This document shows positions 25,453 to 33,116 of a stretch of 64,000 nt of DNA, in pieces; the first letter of the stretch is position 1, and each line of letters starts with the position of its first letter. Location of the stretch: NCBI RefSeq assembly GCF_900539295.1, contig NZ_UQBH01000001.1:1-64000 (forward strand), written 5' to 3'. The notes beneath the pieces were generated by a model, which was not told the origin of the DNA, searched no databases, and worked only from the letters and a program-made list of their open reading frames with translations. Made by a program: the position numbers and the translations under genes. Source of the stretch: an uncultured Megasphaera sp. (GTDB taxonomy: Bacteria; Bacillota; Negativicutes; Veillonellales; Megasphaeraceae).

Positions 25453-26397
25453 CTACTTGACGACGAACGCCGTCGGAATCATGCGTTCACCCAAGAGGTC
25501 CGCCGGTTTGTTGATAACTTTGCCATTATAATATAAGGTCGAGCTGGATCCGCCGTCGAGGTTGGCTGCAATGACGGCCCCTTCTTCATACAGGATGTTC
25601 TGCAGGTCACGCAGGGTCGCTCCGACAGAATAGCCGGGCTGACGGCCGTCGATGACCAGCAGCAGTACTGTGCCGTCTTTACGCTGGCCGATGGCCGTAC
25701 GCGGTCCGACGCCCCAGCCGCCGTCGCCGTGGGTAATCATCTTTTCACCATTGACGATGAGGGCCGGTCCGAAGGAAATGCCTTCGACGACGTCCTTTTC
25801 TCTCAGTTCAGCCTTAGAATAGTTGCCGACAATGAGGTTGCCGCCGGAGGTAAAGCCGACGAATTCATTCGTTTCATCATCGGAAGAGTTCTGACCGAGA
25901 AGGTATTTCCCGTCATGAATGATGAAGCCGTAAGGCTGACGGCCCGTACCGGTCCCGTTGGCATCATAAAAGCCGCCGGCATTAATAGCTGCTACGGCAC
26001 CGACGCGTTCGGCAATGCCGCTCGTCGTATCGCCCTTTTCATCCATATTGGCTGCCGTTGCGACCTGCAGGCGATGGGGGTCGGGAACTTCCAGCAAGAA
26101 GCCCTTAAATCGGCTGGAATCGATATTTTTCAGGGTAAGCGTCGAGTCCGTGCGGGCCTTGAAATTAAACAGCTCCTGCTTCGGCGTCGAACTGATACCG
26201 CCTAAGATTTCATCGATTTCTTCCTGCGTAAAAAGCCACGTGATGTACTGCGGATGGCGGCTTTTCAAGATGGCGCCCACAACGGTGCGCTTCAAATTGT
26301 CGAAGGGTCCGAAGAGGACGACAAAGGGCGATGTCAGGGAGAAAAAAATGGCGATAAAGATAAAAAACTTACCGATTTCTTTTACGTGTTTCCTCAT
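25453..26397 (-). CDS. Phosphodiester glycosidase family protein (NAGPA domain)
   Basis: A 314-residue protein with an N-terminal membrane anchor (about residues 10-30) and a NAGPA domain (about 100-314). The signature stretches are AINAGGFYDANGTG, GPRTAIGQRKDG, VIDGRQPGYSVGATL and ANLDGGSSSTL. Members hydrolyse GlcNAc-1-phosphodiester bonds, in bacteria probably in exopolysaccharides or wall polymers. It lies 22 nt downstream of a polysaccharide deacetylase gene, consistent with a surface-polymer modification operon. ATG start; family-typical length with added anchor. Confidence 0.88.
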   Translation of the reverse strand: MRKHVKEIGKFFIFIAIFFSLTSPFVVLFGPFDNLKRTVVGAILKSRHPQYITWLFTQEEIDEILGGISSTPKQELFNFKARTDSTLTLKNIDSSRFKGFLLEVPDPHRLQVATAANMDEKGDTTSGIAERVGAVAAINAGGFYDANGTGTGRQPYGFIIHDGKYLLGQNSSDDETNEFVGFTSGGNLIVGNYSKAELREKDVVEGISFGPALIVNGEKMITHGDGGWGVGPRTAIGQRKDGTVLLLVIDGRQPGYSVGATLRDLQNILYEEGAVIAANLDGGSSSTLYYNGKVINKPADLLGERMIPTAFVVK

Positions 26398-26419
26398 ATG
26401 TAACCTCGAAAAAATAAAG

Positions 26420-27229
26420 TTAACGTTCTTCGTAGTGCGGTGTCGTGACGCGCTGCTTAAAGTTTTCTATATCGACAGCATTGCCGATCCAAATTCGCTT
26501 GACGGCGTACAGATTATCCCCGTATTTAGCCCAGCCCGGATCCATGGTCACGGCCAGTTTGATGCCGGCGGCCTTGAGGACGTCACCGGCTTCCCGGGTA
26601 TATCCGCCATAGGGATAACAGAAGTATTCATTGGTAATGCCGAGCTGCTCTTTCAACTCGGCCTGACTCTTTTTAATTTCGTCCGCAAAGGTACTCCCCG
26701 ACATCTCCGTCGCCCGCTCATGGCGATAGCTGTGGGAAGCGATGGTAAGGCCGGAAGCCTGCATTTCCTTTACCTGCTGCCAATTGATGCGCGTCCCCTG
26801 GTCGGTATCATAGGTCGGTACGAAGACCGTCCCGGCAAAGCCGTATTCTTTTAATATCGGCATGACGATGCGGTACGTATCGGGATAGCCGTCATCAAAG
26901 GTGAGGACGACCGGGCGGACCGGTACGGGCTTGCCGTTGGCTACATAGTCGTACAGCTGATCCATGGTCAGGGGATGAAAATCGTTATCTTTCAAGAATT
27001 TCATCTGTTCCCGGAAATGAGACTCTAACAGAACGGCGTCATTATCCGGAACGTCGCCTATCATATGGTACATCAGAACAGGAATCCCCTGTTCCGGTAC
27101 GGCCATGGCAACTTCCCGGGGAGGAACCTGCTCCGCCCCGGGCGTGTCAGCCGTTTTATTTTCCAGCGCGCAGCCTGCCAGTATGAGACAGCTCAACAGA
27201 GCCATACAGGCCAATTTCCAGATGCGCAA
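26420..27229 (-). CDS. Polysaccharide deacetylase lipoprotein (NodB domain)
   Basis: A 269-residue carbohydrate esterase family 4 protein. A lipoprotein signal with lipobox LILAGC (Cys about residue 20) is followed by the NodB domain: metal/catalytic motif TFDDGYPDT, the HSYRH metal-binding histidines and CYPYGGY. It should remove acetyl groups from GlcNAc polymers at the envelope. The start is TTG 27229 with GAGGGG 9 nt upstream. It follows the dehydrogenase gene by 21 nt. Confidence 0.9.
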   Translation of the reverse strand: MRIWKLACMALLSCLILAGCALENKTADTPGAEQVPPREVAMAVPEQGIPVLMYHMIGDVPDNDAVLLESHFREQMKFLKDNDFHPLTMDQLYDYVANGKPVPVRPVVLTFDDGYPDTYRIVMPILKEYGFAGTVFVPTYDTDQGTRINWQQVKEMQASGLTIASHSYRHERATEMSGSTFADEIKKSQAELKEQLGITNEYFCYPYGGYTREAGDVLKAAGIKLAVTMDPGWAKYGDNLYAVKRIWIGNAVDIENFKQRVTTPHYEER

Positions 27230-27250
27230 ATCGTACAGCCCCTCTCGAGA

Positions 27251-28222
27251 TTATTCGCCGTCCCGCAGGGTAACTACGGGCAGTTCATCATAGTGACCGG
27301 CCATGAAAAGCCGGATATAGCGTTCGGCATCGTCGCGGACATCGCGCACCGCTTCGACGGAATGGAAGCTGACGCTCGGCGTCAATAAAAATTCCGGCCG
27401 GGCAATCATTTTCAGCAGCATCGGACTCGGATGTTCTGTCGACAGGGCATCGAGGGCGGCACTGCGGATATGGCCGTCATCGACGGCGTGGTACAGGGCC
27501 GCTTCATCAACCAGACCGCCGCGGCAGCAGTTGACGAACATCGCCCCTTCCTTCATTTCTTCGAATTGTTCATCCTGAAAAATATAGCGTGTCGATTCGT
27601 TCAGCGGCATGTGCAGTGATACGACGTCGCTAGTCTGAAGAAGTTTATCAAAATCGACGGGACGGACGCTGCTTTCCATCATGAACTTTTCACTGACGAA
27701 AGGATCGTAAGCCTGGATTTTGCATCCGAAGGCCTGCAATCTCGAAGCAACGGCACGGCCTACATGGCCGAACCCGACGAGACCGATGAGATTTTTGCTG
27801 ACCCGGTGAAGCGGCCAGGAGACGGACCCGAATTCCCAACGGTTGTTGGTCCGAATATCGCTTTGATATTCCGGAAGTTGACGAATCAAGGCCAAGATCA
27901 TCGCGCAGGCATGATCGGCAATGTCGTCGACACAATAGGAAGTATTATTGATGACCATGACGCCCTTTTCATGAGCCGCCTTTATGTCGACGTTATCAGA
28001 CCGGGTCGATAAGACGACAATGAGTTTCAAGTCATCGAGTTCCTCAAGGAGTGAAGCCGTAATCGGTTCGGCATGGCAGATGATGACATCCGTATCATGC
28101 AGCCTGTCGGCTAATTCATCTTCATCTCCCGGAGGACAATATTCAACGCGCGCTACATCGCGCAGTCTCTCTCCAAAATCATCTTCATCCTGACGTCCTG
28201 TCAAAACACTTATGTGATACAT
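27251..28222 (-). CDS. D-isomer-specific 2-hydroxyacid dehydrogenase
   Basis: A 323-residue NAD-dependent dehydrogenase of the D-2-hydroxyacid family. The cofactor fold has GLVGFGHVGRAVA (about residues 144-156). The catalytic Arg lies in FVNCCRGGLVDE, the Glu in the following HIRSAALDAL region, and the His in SFHSVEAV. Possible substrates include D-lactate/pyruvate; exact specificity cannot be read. ATG 28222 is chosen since AGGGG lies 8 nt upstream, whereas GTG 28228 is too close to it. It is first in the transcript leading to the envelope genes. Confidence 0.85.
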   Translation of the reverse strand: MYHISVLTGRQDEDDFGERLRDVARVEYCPPGDEDELADRLHDTDVIICHAEPITASLLEELDDLKLIVVLSTRSDNVDIKAAHEKGVMVINNTSYCVDDIADHACAMILALIRQLPEYQSDIRTNNRWEFGSVSWPLHRVSKNLIGLVGFGHVGRAVASRLQAFGCKIQAYDPFVSEKFMMESSVRPVDFDKLLQTSDVVSLHMPLNESTRYIFQDEQFEEMKEGAMFVNCCRGGLVDEAALYHAVDDGHIRSAALDALSTEHPSPMLLKMIARPEFLLTPSVSFHSVEAVRDVRDDAERYIRLFMAGHYDELPVVTLRDGE

Positions 28223-28275
28223 TATCACAGCCCCTTTTCTATAAACAAAATCATTTAGACATAAAGATACATCTA

Positions 28276-28305
28276 ATTATATACCATGTAATCGTCAATT
28301 ATCAA
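28276..28305 (-). promoter_or_regulatory. Promoter of the dehydrogenase/envelope operon
   Basis: Minus-strand TTGATA (28300-28305) and TATAAT (28276-28281) with an 18-nt spacer, about 55 nt upstream of ATG 28222. A near-palindrome beginning TAGA and ending TCTA lies just downstream (28257-28276). Confidence 0.65.
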
Positions 28306-28320
28306 GTATCCCTGCCGACC

Positions 28321-28350
28321 TTGACGGAGTTGTCAAAACTTTGCTATAAT
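28321..28350 (+). promoter_or_regulatory. tRNA-Ser promoter
   Basis: TTGACG (28321-28326) and TATAAT (28345-28350) with an 18-nt spacer, ending 11 nt before the tRNA. The -35 region lies within an inverted repeat, TTGAC/GTCAA (28321-28336). Confidence 0.75.
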
Positions 28351-28361
28351 ATTTTCGTTGT

Positions 28362-28450
28362 GGAAAGGTGTCCGAGTGGTTTAAGGAGCTAGTCTTGAAA
28401 ACTAGTGATGCGGCAACGCACCGTGGGTTCGAATCCCACCCTTTCCGCCA
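28362..28450 (+). tRNA. tRNA-Ser (anticodon UGA)
   Basis: An 89-nt class II tRNA. The acceptor stem GGAAAGG pairs with CCTTTCC, the discriminator is G, and CCA is encoded. The anticodon stem CTAGT/ACTAG encloses loop CTTGAAA with anticodon TGA, reading UCA-type serine codons. A variable arm (GATGCGGCAACGCAC region) and T-loop GGTTCGAATCC are present. Confidence 0.96.
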
Positions 28451-28456
28451 ATCACA

Positions 28457-28488
28457 AAAGCAGGTCCCTAAAGGGACCTGCTTTTTTT
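28457..28488. terminator. Terminator of tRNA-Ser, also serving hydE from the other side
   Basis: AAAGCAGGTCCCT and AGGGACCTGCTTT form a 13-bp perfect stem with loop AA. T-runs follow on the plus strand and A-rich sequence gives U on the minus strand. It lies between tRNA-Ser and the convergent hydE. Confidence 0.9.
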
Positions 28489-28535
28489 ATATACCTATAT
28501 ACCTTATCCGCATGCCAGGCAGATCTTTTCCAGCC

Positions 28536-29615
28536 TTACTTGCGGTGGAAAAAGTGCGGCGAATCTCCCCACTGACCGAAACCGATCGTATCGCCGACGG
28601 AGGCGACGCGGGCACTGATACAGTTTTTACATTGGTCCGGTACTTCATCGACGCAGGGCTTGTTGTCGTACAAGAGGTACTGCGGCCGGAATTTGGGAAC
28701 CGTAACGATGGGCATGAGAACGTTTGCCCCGGCCTTTAAGCCCAGTTCACGGCCTAAGGGATGCAGGGCCTGCAGGGCTGTCGTCGCGGCGATATTGACG
28801 TCAGGCAAAAAGAGGCGGGTAACGGCAATCATTTTGAGACCCATTTCCAGTCGCTTCTGCTGCTCTTCCTTGCTGTCCATGCCGCTGGCAAGGACGGCTT
28901 TTCCAATCGGCGTATTATGGTGAACGACGTAGGGTCCCATACCGATCATGTCGATATCCATGTCGCGGTAGAGGAGGATGTCGTCTGCCAAATCGCCGAC
29001 GGTCTGACCGGGCAGACCGATCATGTCCCCTGTTCCGACTTGGTAGCCGATGCGGCGCAGGCTTTCAAGGCAAGCCTTGCGGACCTGCCACTTATGGTGG
29101 CCGTCATCAGGATGAAGGGTCGCGTAGAGGGCGGGATTGCTGGTCTCGATGCGCAGCAGGTAGCGGTGAGCGCCGGCTTCAAACCAGCGGCGATAGGTCT
29201 CTTCCGTCTGCTCGCCGACGCAGAGGGTCAGCCCCAGCTTACCGCTGCTCAAGGCCTTGATATCGTGAATCAAGCCTTCGACGTAATCGATAAAGGCTTC
29301 GTCCTGCCGTTCACCGGACTGGATGGTCAAGGAGCCGTATTGATTTTCATAGGCCCAGCGTGCCATATCGAGGATGTCTTCCCGCGGCGTATCGAAGCGT
29401 TCCACTTCGTCGTTGCTCTTGCGGATGCCGCAGTATTTACAATCCTTAATGCAGTAATTGGAAAACTCGACGAGTCCCCGATAGTAGACGACGCGGCCGA
29501 CGTTTTCCGCTTTGACGGCATAGGCCGCATCATACAATTCCTGCAGCTCGTCGGGATCAGTCAGACTCAGCAGGGCGATTAAATCATCGCGGGTTTTCGG
29601 TGGTTTAATCTTCAT
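28536..29615 (-). CDS. hydE: [FeFe]-hydrogenase maturation radical SAM enzyme HydE
   Basis: A 359-residue radical SAM protein of the BioB/HydE/PylB group. The 4Fe-4S motif is C55-x3-C59-x2-C62 (CIKDCKYC), preceded by RGLVEFSNYC as in HydE. A second C-terminal cysteine set, C-x7-C-x2-C (CVDEVPDQCKNC), is also typical of HydE. HydE helps build the dithiomethylamine-bridged di-iron centre of [FeFe]-hydrogenase. ATG 29615 has AAGGAG 8 nt upstream. hydF and hydG are not in this window; it follows the uracil permease gene on the same strand. Confidence 0.87.
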   Translation of the reverse strand: MKIKPPKTRDDLIALLSLTDPDELQELYDAAYAVKAENVGRVVYYRGLVEFSNYCIKDCKYCGIRKSNDEVERFDTPREDILDMARWAYENQYGSLTIQSGERQDEAFIDYVEGLIHDIKALSSGKLGLTLCVGEQTEETYRRWFEAGAHRYLLRIETSNPALYATLHPDDGHHKWQVRKACLESLRRIGYQVGTGDMIGLPGQTVGDLADDILLYRDMDIDMIGMGPYVVHHNTPIGKAVLASGMDSKEEQQKRLEMGLKMIAVTRLFLPDVNIAATTALQALHPLGRELGLKAGANVLMPIVTVPKFRPQYLLYDNKPCVDEVPDQCKNCISARVASVGDTIGFGQWGDSPHFFHRK

Positions 29616-29678
29616 AACAATATCTCCTTCCAGGGCCGCCAAAAGCAGCCCTTACAGACCAATGGGAAGATACTTTTT

Positions 29679-30947
29679 TTATTCTTCGTTGGCCCAATGG
29701 ATTTTTTCAAAGAATAGGAAGACGCAGCTCATGATCATGGCGACGACCGTTGCCAGGCCCATACCCTTGAGCTGGACCGGTCCGAGGACAACGGTAGCAC
29801 CGCTGAGACCGGAAATCATGGTGACTGCCGTTAAAATAAGGTTCTTCGAACGAGTATAATCGACTTTCTTTTCAACCAGCATTCGCAGGCCTGATGCGGC
29901 AATGAAGCCGAACAAGAGGATGCAGACGCCGCCCATGACCGGAGTCGGAATGGCATGGATGAGAGCCGCTATCTTGCCGATGAAAGAAAAGAGGATGGCA
30001 AAGATGGCAGCGCCGCCGATGACCCAGGTGCTGTATACGCCGGTAATGGCCATGACGCCCATATTTTCACCGTACGTCGTATTCGGCGTCGAACCGACGA
30101 GGCCCGAAAGGACGTTGGATACGCCGTCGGCGAAGAGCGAGCGGTGAAGGCCCGGATCAGCAATAAGATCGCGGCCGACGATATCACTGGTAACGAAGAG
30201 ATGGCCCAAGTGTTCAGCCAGGACGACGAACAAGGCCGGCATAATCATCATGATGGCACTGAAGTTAAATTCCGGCTTGTAGAAGGTCGGCAGGGCAAAC
30301 CAGGGCATTTCCTGTACGTGGGTCAAGTCGACGACCCCCATGAAGAAGGACAGGATATAACCGGCAATGACACCGATGAGGATAGGAATGATACCGATAA
30401 ATCCGCGGCCGAGGACAGTCGTCAAAATGGTGACGATAAGGGTAAAGGTCGAGATGATCATGGCCGTTTCATTGGACATGCCCTGGACTTCGCCCATATA
30501 GCCTGACATGTTCATAGCTAAGGGTGCCAGTTCCAAGCCGATGATGGCGACGATGGAGCCCATGGCAGCCGGAGGGAACAGGACGTCAATCCACTTCGTC
30601 CCTACTCGGTCGACAACAGCTGCCAGAACGATAAAGGACAGGCCGAAGACGATGAAGCCCCCTTGGGCATCGCCATAGGTCATGCCCGGTGCAGCCGTAA
30701 CCGCCAGGACCGGAGAAATAAAAGCAAAGCTGGAGCCGAGATAGGCCGGCAGCCGCCATTTACAAATAGTCAGGTACAACAAGGTGCCGACGCCGTTCAT
30801 AAAAAGAGCCGTCGCCGGATCGACATGAAGCAGGAACGGTACCAATACCGTCGAACCGAACATGGCAAATAAATGCTGCAGGCTCAAAGGAATGGTCGGC
30901 AGTAAGGGAAGCCGTTCTTCTACGTGTATAACCCTATGTTGTTGCAT
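29679..30947 (-). CDS. uraA: Uracil/xanthine permease (NCS2 family)
   Basis: A 422-residue membrane protein with about 12-14 helices. Nucleobase permease landmarks include LSLQHLFAMFGSTVLVPFL near the start, FVVLAEHLGHLFVTSDIVGRDL with the substrate-binding Glu, and GSTPNTTYGENMGVMAITGV. It probably imports uracil with protons; xanthine cannot be excluded. ATG 30947 lies 7 nt after GGAGG. hydE follows 63 nt downstream, with a GC-rich hairpin (about 29634-29652) in the gap. Confidence 0.92.
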   Translation of the reverse strand: MQQHRVIHVEERLPLLPTIPLSLQHLFAMFGSTVLVPFLLHVDPATALFMNGVGTLLYLTICKWRLPAYLGSSFAFISPVLAVTAAPGMTYGDAQGGFIVFGLSFIVLAAVVDRVGTKWIDVLFPPAAMGSIVAIIGLELAPLAMNMSGYMGEVQGMSNETAMIISTFTLIVTILTTVLGRGFIGIIPILIGVIAGYILSFFMGVVDLTHVQEMPWFALPTFYKPEFNFSAIMMIMPALFVVLAEHLGHLFVTSDIVGRDLIADPGLHRSLFADGVSNVLSGLVGSTPNTTYGENMGVMAITGVYSTWVIGGAAIFAILFSFIGKIAALIHAIPTPVMGGVCILLFGFIAASGLRMLVEKKVDYTRSKNLILTAVTMISGLSGATVVLGPVQLKGMGLATVVAMIMSCVFLFFEKIHWANEE

Positions 30948-31009
30948 GCAATCTCCTCCCATTAAAGACAGATATTCTTATAAAAACAGGTTTTACTGGG
31001 AGCCGCCCG

Positions 31010-32284
31010 TCAGAACGGCTCCTGTTCGGGCTCATTCTGCCCTGCTTCGGCTTCACAAAAATTATCATAACTGATGCGCAGTAAAAAGGTAGCCGAAATG
31101 ATATTTAAAATAAGCGAAGAGCCGCCATAACTGATAAAGGGCAGCGGTACGCCGACGACGGGGACAACGCCCGTAACCATAGCCATATTGATAAGGCCCT
31201 GTCCGCAGAGAGAAAAGGTAATCCCCAAAGCCAGGAAGGTGCCAAACCGGTCGCGGCAGCGGACAGCCGTCTTTACACCGACGGACAAGAGGCTGCAGAA
31301 CAAAAACAATACGACAACGCCCCCGATAAGGCCCCATTCCTGAGCGATGACGGCAAAGGCAAAGTCGGTATGGGCTTCCGGAAGGTAATTGAACTTACTG
31401 ATCCCGGTCCCCATGCCTTGACCAAAGACACCGCCCGAGCCGACGGCAATATAGCTTTGGACCGTCTGGTAGCCGCTGCTCTGACTATAGGGCCAGGGAT
31501 CCCACCAAGTAACGATTCGCATCATCTGGTAGGAGTGGGCAAAAAGATAGACGAAGAGGGCAATAATGGCGACAAGAGCAAGTCCAAAAGCAATGCGCTG
31601 CTTCGTCGAAAATTTAGTGTGAATCACCGTAAGTTCGCAGCAAAAAAACATCATAAGGACGGGAAGAAAGATAACGATAGCCGTCCCGGCATCGGGCTGC
31701 AGTAAGACCAAGAAGGCAAAAAAGAGGGTCGGAAAAAAAGCAAACAGGCCGTAGCGATGCAAAAAAAGCCTAAACAGCCGCTTCCCAAAAGGAATTTTTC
31801 GTTCCAACTTATCGATGGGAAAGATGTTCCGCAAATGAAGAGACATCAATTCCTTATTGCCATGGCGCTCTAAATAAAAAGCAATGGCTGCGGCCATCGT
31901 TACGATAGCTGCCAACTTGGCAAATTCCGACGGCTGAAAAGAGACGGCTCCGAAACCCAGCCAGCGCCGGGCGCCGTTTACGGTAATGCCGACGAATTTA
32001 ACAGCAATGAGGCAAAGGATATTAAACAGCGCGAACTTACTGCACCAGCGGCGGATAAACTGATATCCCCTGCCCCAAAGGATCCGGGCAGCGACAAGAC
32101 CGGCGCCTAAAAACATCAGCTGCTTGCCTAAATACCCGGACAGGGATGCCCCTTCGTCGAGGACAAAGGTCGAGCTGAGGATATTTTCCAAGCCGATGAC
32201 AATCAAGAGGGATATGGAGGCCAGCATCCAAAGGAGATTACTCCTCCGGGCCTTCGTTTCGGCATTCATCTGTTTCGACAACAT
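31010..32284 (-). CDS. FtsW/RodA/SpoVE family peptidoglycan polymerase
   Basis: A 424-residue SEDS-family membrane protein with about ten helices. The landmarks are NGARRWLGFGAVSFQPSEFAKL, LLQPDAGTAIV, FNYLPEAHTDFAFAVIAQEWG and the C-terminal GVPLPFISYGGSS. SEDS proteins are lipid II glycosyltransferases working with a class B PBP. Whether it is FtsW or RodA cannot be decided. ATG 32284 overlaps the end of trmB by 47 nt, with GGAAG 9 nt upstream; ATG 32269 is a second option. Confidence 0.9.
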   Translation of the reverse strand: MLSKQMNAETKARRSNLLWMLASISLLIVIGLENILSSTFVLDEGASLSGYLGKQLMFLGAGLVAARILWGRGYQFIRRWCSKFALFNILCLIAVKFVGITVNGARRWLGFGAVSFQPSEFAKLAAIVTMAAAIAFYLERHGNKELMSLHLRNIFPIDKLERKIPFGKRLFRLFLHRYGLFAFFPTLFFAFLVLLQPDAGTAIVIFLPVLMMFFCCELTVIHTKFSTKQRIAFGLALVAIIALFVYLFAHSYQMMRIVTWWDPWPYSQSSGYQTVQSYIAVGSGGVFGQGMGTGISKFNYLPEAHTDFAFAVIAQEWGLIGGVVVLFLFCSLLSVGVKTAVRCRDRFGTFLALGITFSLCGQGLINMAMVTGVVPVVGVPLPFISYGGSSLILNIISATFLLRISYDNFCEAEAGQNEPEQEPF

Positions 32285-32942
32285 GAGCTATCACTTCCTG
32301 TGGGCGTGTGGCAACACAATGAAAAATAGGCTGTCCTTTGGCACTGAATTTAGCCTCATATTCGGTCATCGCTTCATTCAATACCGAACTGTTATGCAAA
32401 TCATAGGTCACTTCCGACAAGGGCCATCCGCAGGCTTTAAATTCTTCCAGCGTAAAATCGAAAAGACCGGCATTGTCGGACTTAAAGTAAATCTTGCCGC
32501 CTTCCTTTAAGAGGCGGGCATAGCGGTCGAGAAAGCTGCGGTAGGTCAGACGTCGTTTGGCATGGCGTTTTTTAGGCCAGGGGTCGCAGAAATTGATGAA
32601 GAAGCGGTCGACTTCTCCGGGCTCAAAAATATCCTCCAAACGAGCGACATCAAAGCGCAGGAGCTGCACATTATTGACTTCGGCATCAGCGCACTTCTTA
32701 CCGGCATAATAGAGAACGCCGGCCTGGATTTCAATGCCGATGAAGTTGACATCGCGGTGAAGCTGAGCCAATTGGGAAATGAAGTTTCCCTTGCCGGTCC
32801 CAAGTTCTACCCACAGCGGCGCTTCCGGGGAGTCAAAGAGCGTATGCCACTTCCCCTTATAGATTTGACAATCGTCGAGGTGGAGAAAATCACTGTACTC
32901 CTTGATAGCCTCGTCAATCCACGGTTTTCTTCGTAAACGCAT
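32238..32942 (-). CDS. trmB: tRNA (guanine-N7-)-methyltransferase
   Basis: A 234-residue TrmB, which makes m7G46 in tRNA. The SAM-binding motif is WVELGTGKGNF (about residues 43-53). The family signature NFCDPWPKKRHAKRRL and the C-terminal TEYEAKFSAKGQPIF are present. ATG 32942 is preceded by GAGGAGG. It has its own strong promoter and a leader hairpin, and it overlaps the FtsW/RodA-like gene downstream. Confidence 0.94.
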   Translation of the reverse strand: MRLRRKPWIDEAIKEYSDFLHLDDCQIYKGKWHTLFDSPEAPLWVELGTGKGNFISQLAQLHRDVNFIGIEIQAGVLYYAGKKCADAEVNNVQLLRFDVARLEDIFEPGEVDRFFINFCDPWPKKRHAKRRLTYRSFLDRYARLLKEGGKIYFKSDNAGLFDFTLEEFKACGWPLSEVTYDLHNSSVLNEAMTEYEAKFSAKGQPIFHCVATRPQEVIAHVVETDECRNEGPEE

Positions 32943-32977
32943 GTATCCTCCTCGATTCATAAATGGATTCATCGTAC

Positions 32978-33018
32978 AAGAACCCTTCAGACCTGCTGCA
33001 CAAGCCGGAAGGGTTCTT
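32978..33018 (-). promoter_or_regulatory. Hairpin in the trmB leader
   Basis: AAGAACCCTTC (32978-32988) and GAAGGGTTCTT (33008-33018) are perfect 11-bp arms with a 19-nt loop, between the trmB promoter and its start codon. The minus-strand sequence after it (GTACG) lacks a U-run, so it is more likely an RNA structure in the leader than a terminator. Confidence 0.55.
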
Positions 33019-33043
33019 TAACAAACTGTATGATACTTTTTTT

Positions 33044-33072
33044 ATTATAAAAAATGTCAGCCATCGTGTCAA
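33044..33072 (-). promoter_or_regulatory. trmB promoter
   Basis: Perfect minus-strand consensus boxes: TTGACA (33067-33072) and TATAAT (33044-33049) with a 17-nt spacer. It directly abuts the terminator of the histidine operon. Confidence 0.88.
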
Positions 33073-33075
33073 CTG

Positions 33076-33116
33076 AAAAAAGCCGGCCCCTTTCCGTTAA
33101 AAAAGGGTCCAGCCTT
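33076..33116 (-). terminator. Terminator of the histidine operon
   Basis: On the minus strand AAGGCTGGACCCTTT pairs imperfectly with AAAGGGGCCGGCTT, followed by TTTTTC. The 5' arm overlaps the last codons and stop of the epimerase gene. Confidence 0.78.

Noticed and set aside
28761..29582. A 273-codon open frame opposite hydE
   Set aside because: It is a shadow of the HydE frame; no ribosome binding site or recognisable domain.
28536..29615. Biotin synthase or PylB assignment for the radical SAM gene
   Set aside because: The RGLVEFSNYC context and the C-terminal C-x7-C-x2-C set fit HydE better.
29634..29652. Hairpin between the uracil permease and hydE genes as a terminator
   Set aside because: GGGCTGC/GCGGCCC forms a 7-bp stem but has no following U-run and ends close to the hydE ribosome binding site.
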